Of a DNA stretch of 64,000 bases, positions 63,284-64,000 are shown piece after piece. The notes beneath the pieces are model-generated. The model did not search any database. It saw only the letters and a list, made by a program, of their open reading frames with translations, and was not told the origin of the DNA. This stretch comes from Glaciecola blandensis (GTDB lineage Bacteria > Pseudomonadota > Gammaproteobacteria > Enterobacterales > Alteromonadaceae): NCBI RefSeq assembly GCF_031846165.1, contig NZ_JAVRIE010000003.1, positions 62,001 to 126,000 on the forward strand. The letters are read 5' to 3'. A program made the translations under genes and the position numbers. Each line of letters begins with the position of its first letter. Position 1 is the first letter of the stretch.

Positions 63284-64000
63284 ATGTTATCTAATTCTTC
63301 TACTAATATGACATATGAGTCTAACAAACCAATTTATAGCGATAGCTTTAATATCCAATTTTTGTTGAGGTCCTATTGGGCTAATCGCTTTTTGGTTTTA
63401 ATCTGTCTAGCTTGCGGGACTGGTTTAGGTATCTTATATGCATTGGGGTTGCATAACGTATACGAGTCTAAAGCCGTTCTGATCCCTGTGCAAAGTGATA
63501 GCGATAGTCAGTTGAATAGATTAAATAGTCAATTCGGCGGTATTGCTTCCTTAGCTGGAATAAACCTTAGTGGCGGCAGTTCAGTGGATAAGGTATCGGT
63601 TGCTCTTGAAACTATCAAGTCTCGTAAATTCTTAGGAGAATTTATAAAGGAAAAAGACATTTTGGTTCATGTGATGGCGGTCAAGGGGTGGGATGTAACG
63701 AATAATGTGCCGATATACGATGATGAGGTTTACGACAAAGCATCTGACAGCTGGATTAGACATTATAAGTTTCCTAAAAGTCAAACGCCGACATATCAGG
63801 AAGCAGCTGAAAGATTTTCAAAGATGTTCATATTCAGTCATGACTCGGAGTCAGGAATAATTAACGCTTCCCTCCAGTTTTACTCTCCCAAGATTGCGCA
63901 GCAATGGTTAGTTCAAATTATAGAGGAACTAAATACAACGATTAAGAATATTGAGAAGAGTGAGTCTAATGACAGCATTACTTATCTGAAGAACCAAGTC
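63284..64000 (+). CDS. Wzz/chain-length determinant protein, partial (cut by window end)
   Basis: An open frame of 239 codons runs from the ATG directly after the SLBB stop codon to the window end, with no stop. The N-terminal cytoplasmic tail is followed by a span (about residues 38-58, FLVLICLACGTGLGILYALGL), then a periplasmic part beginning YESKAVLIPVQSDSDSQLNRLNSQFGGIASLAGI, typical of Wzz proteins, which set polysaccharide chain length in the inner membrane. The second span and any kinase domain lie beyond the window. Coupling with the SLBB gene supports a joint export system. Confidence 0.85.
   Translation, partial: MLSNSSTNMTYESNKPIYSDSFNIQFLLRSYWANRFLVLICLACGTGLGILYALGLHNVYESKAVLIPVQSDSDSQLNRLNSQFGGIASLAGINLSGGSSVDKVSVALETIKSRKFLGEFIKEKDILVHVMAVKGWDVTNNVPIYDDEVYDKASDSWIRHYKFPKSQTPTYQEAAERFSKMFIFSHDSESGIINASLQFYSPKIAQQWLVQIIEELNTTIKNIEKSESNDSITYLKNQV

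Overview
The window reads as a chromosomal segment of a marine gammaproteobacterium, most likely of the Alteromonadales (Alteromonas/Glaciecola/Aliiglaciecola-like). The grounds are the eno-pyrG and mutS-cinA-recA blocks, a complete ccmABCDEFGHI operon, a flagellar FliK/FlhB-tail pair, a moderate-to-low GC content, and several C-terminal protein-sorting signals (PEP-CTERM and GlyGly-CTERM). This placement rests on protein resemblance from memory; no search was run.

Region 1 (about 1-18.25 kb, almost all minus strand) is an extracellular-glycan locus. It holds GT2 and GT4 glycosyltransferases, two sulfotransferases, two integral-membrane O-acyltransferases, a polysaccharide deacetylase-like protein, two FemAB/GNAT-type acyltransferases, a transglutaminase-like membrane protein, a large rhamnogalacturonan-lyase-like (YetA/PcRGLX-type) protein and an exosortase-system-associated acyltransferase. 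Many genes overlap by 1-4 bases. Together they suggest a sulfated, acylated surface or secreted polysaccharide tied to the exosortase/PEP-CTERM system.

Region 2 (18.4-23.5 kb, plus strand) has a PDZ-less trypsin-like protease. It is followed by a candidate sigma-54 promoter and a compact cassette: an unrecognised Tat-signal protein, a PqqD-like chaperone, an HprK-related kinase, a nucleotidyltransferase and a UDP-glucuronate 4-epimerase. This is the best candidate here for an undescribed system.

Region 3 (23.5-34.5 kb) holds a large zinc metalloprotease, an ABC exporter, a choice-of-anchor B protein ending in a GlyGly-CTERM-like tail, the MbnP/MbnH pair, a REP-associated tyrosine transposase (RAYT) framed by inverted GGGGTCAGAGTTAATT repeats, and a hypothetical protein.

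Region 4 (34.7-47.5 kb) is housekeeping: eno, pyrG, mutS, pncC/cinA-like and recA with a LexA box lying exactly between its -35 and -10. It also has a gene remnant, a PEP-CTERM/DUF4114 protein with a good sigma-54 promoter, and fliK plus an FlhB-tail gene.

Region 5 (47.6-57.4 kb) is the cytochrome c maturation operon with mlaA translationally coupled to its end, then a 226-bp palindromic repeat element that fills the gap to the convergent galE, and a small membrane protein.

Region 6 (57.5-64 kb) has a POT-family peptide transporter and the start of a second polysaccharide locus: wecB, an SLBB export protein and a Wzz-like gene cut by the window end. No rRNA, tRNA or CRISPR array was recognised.
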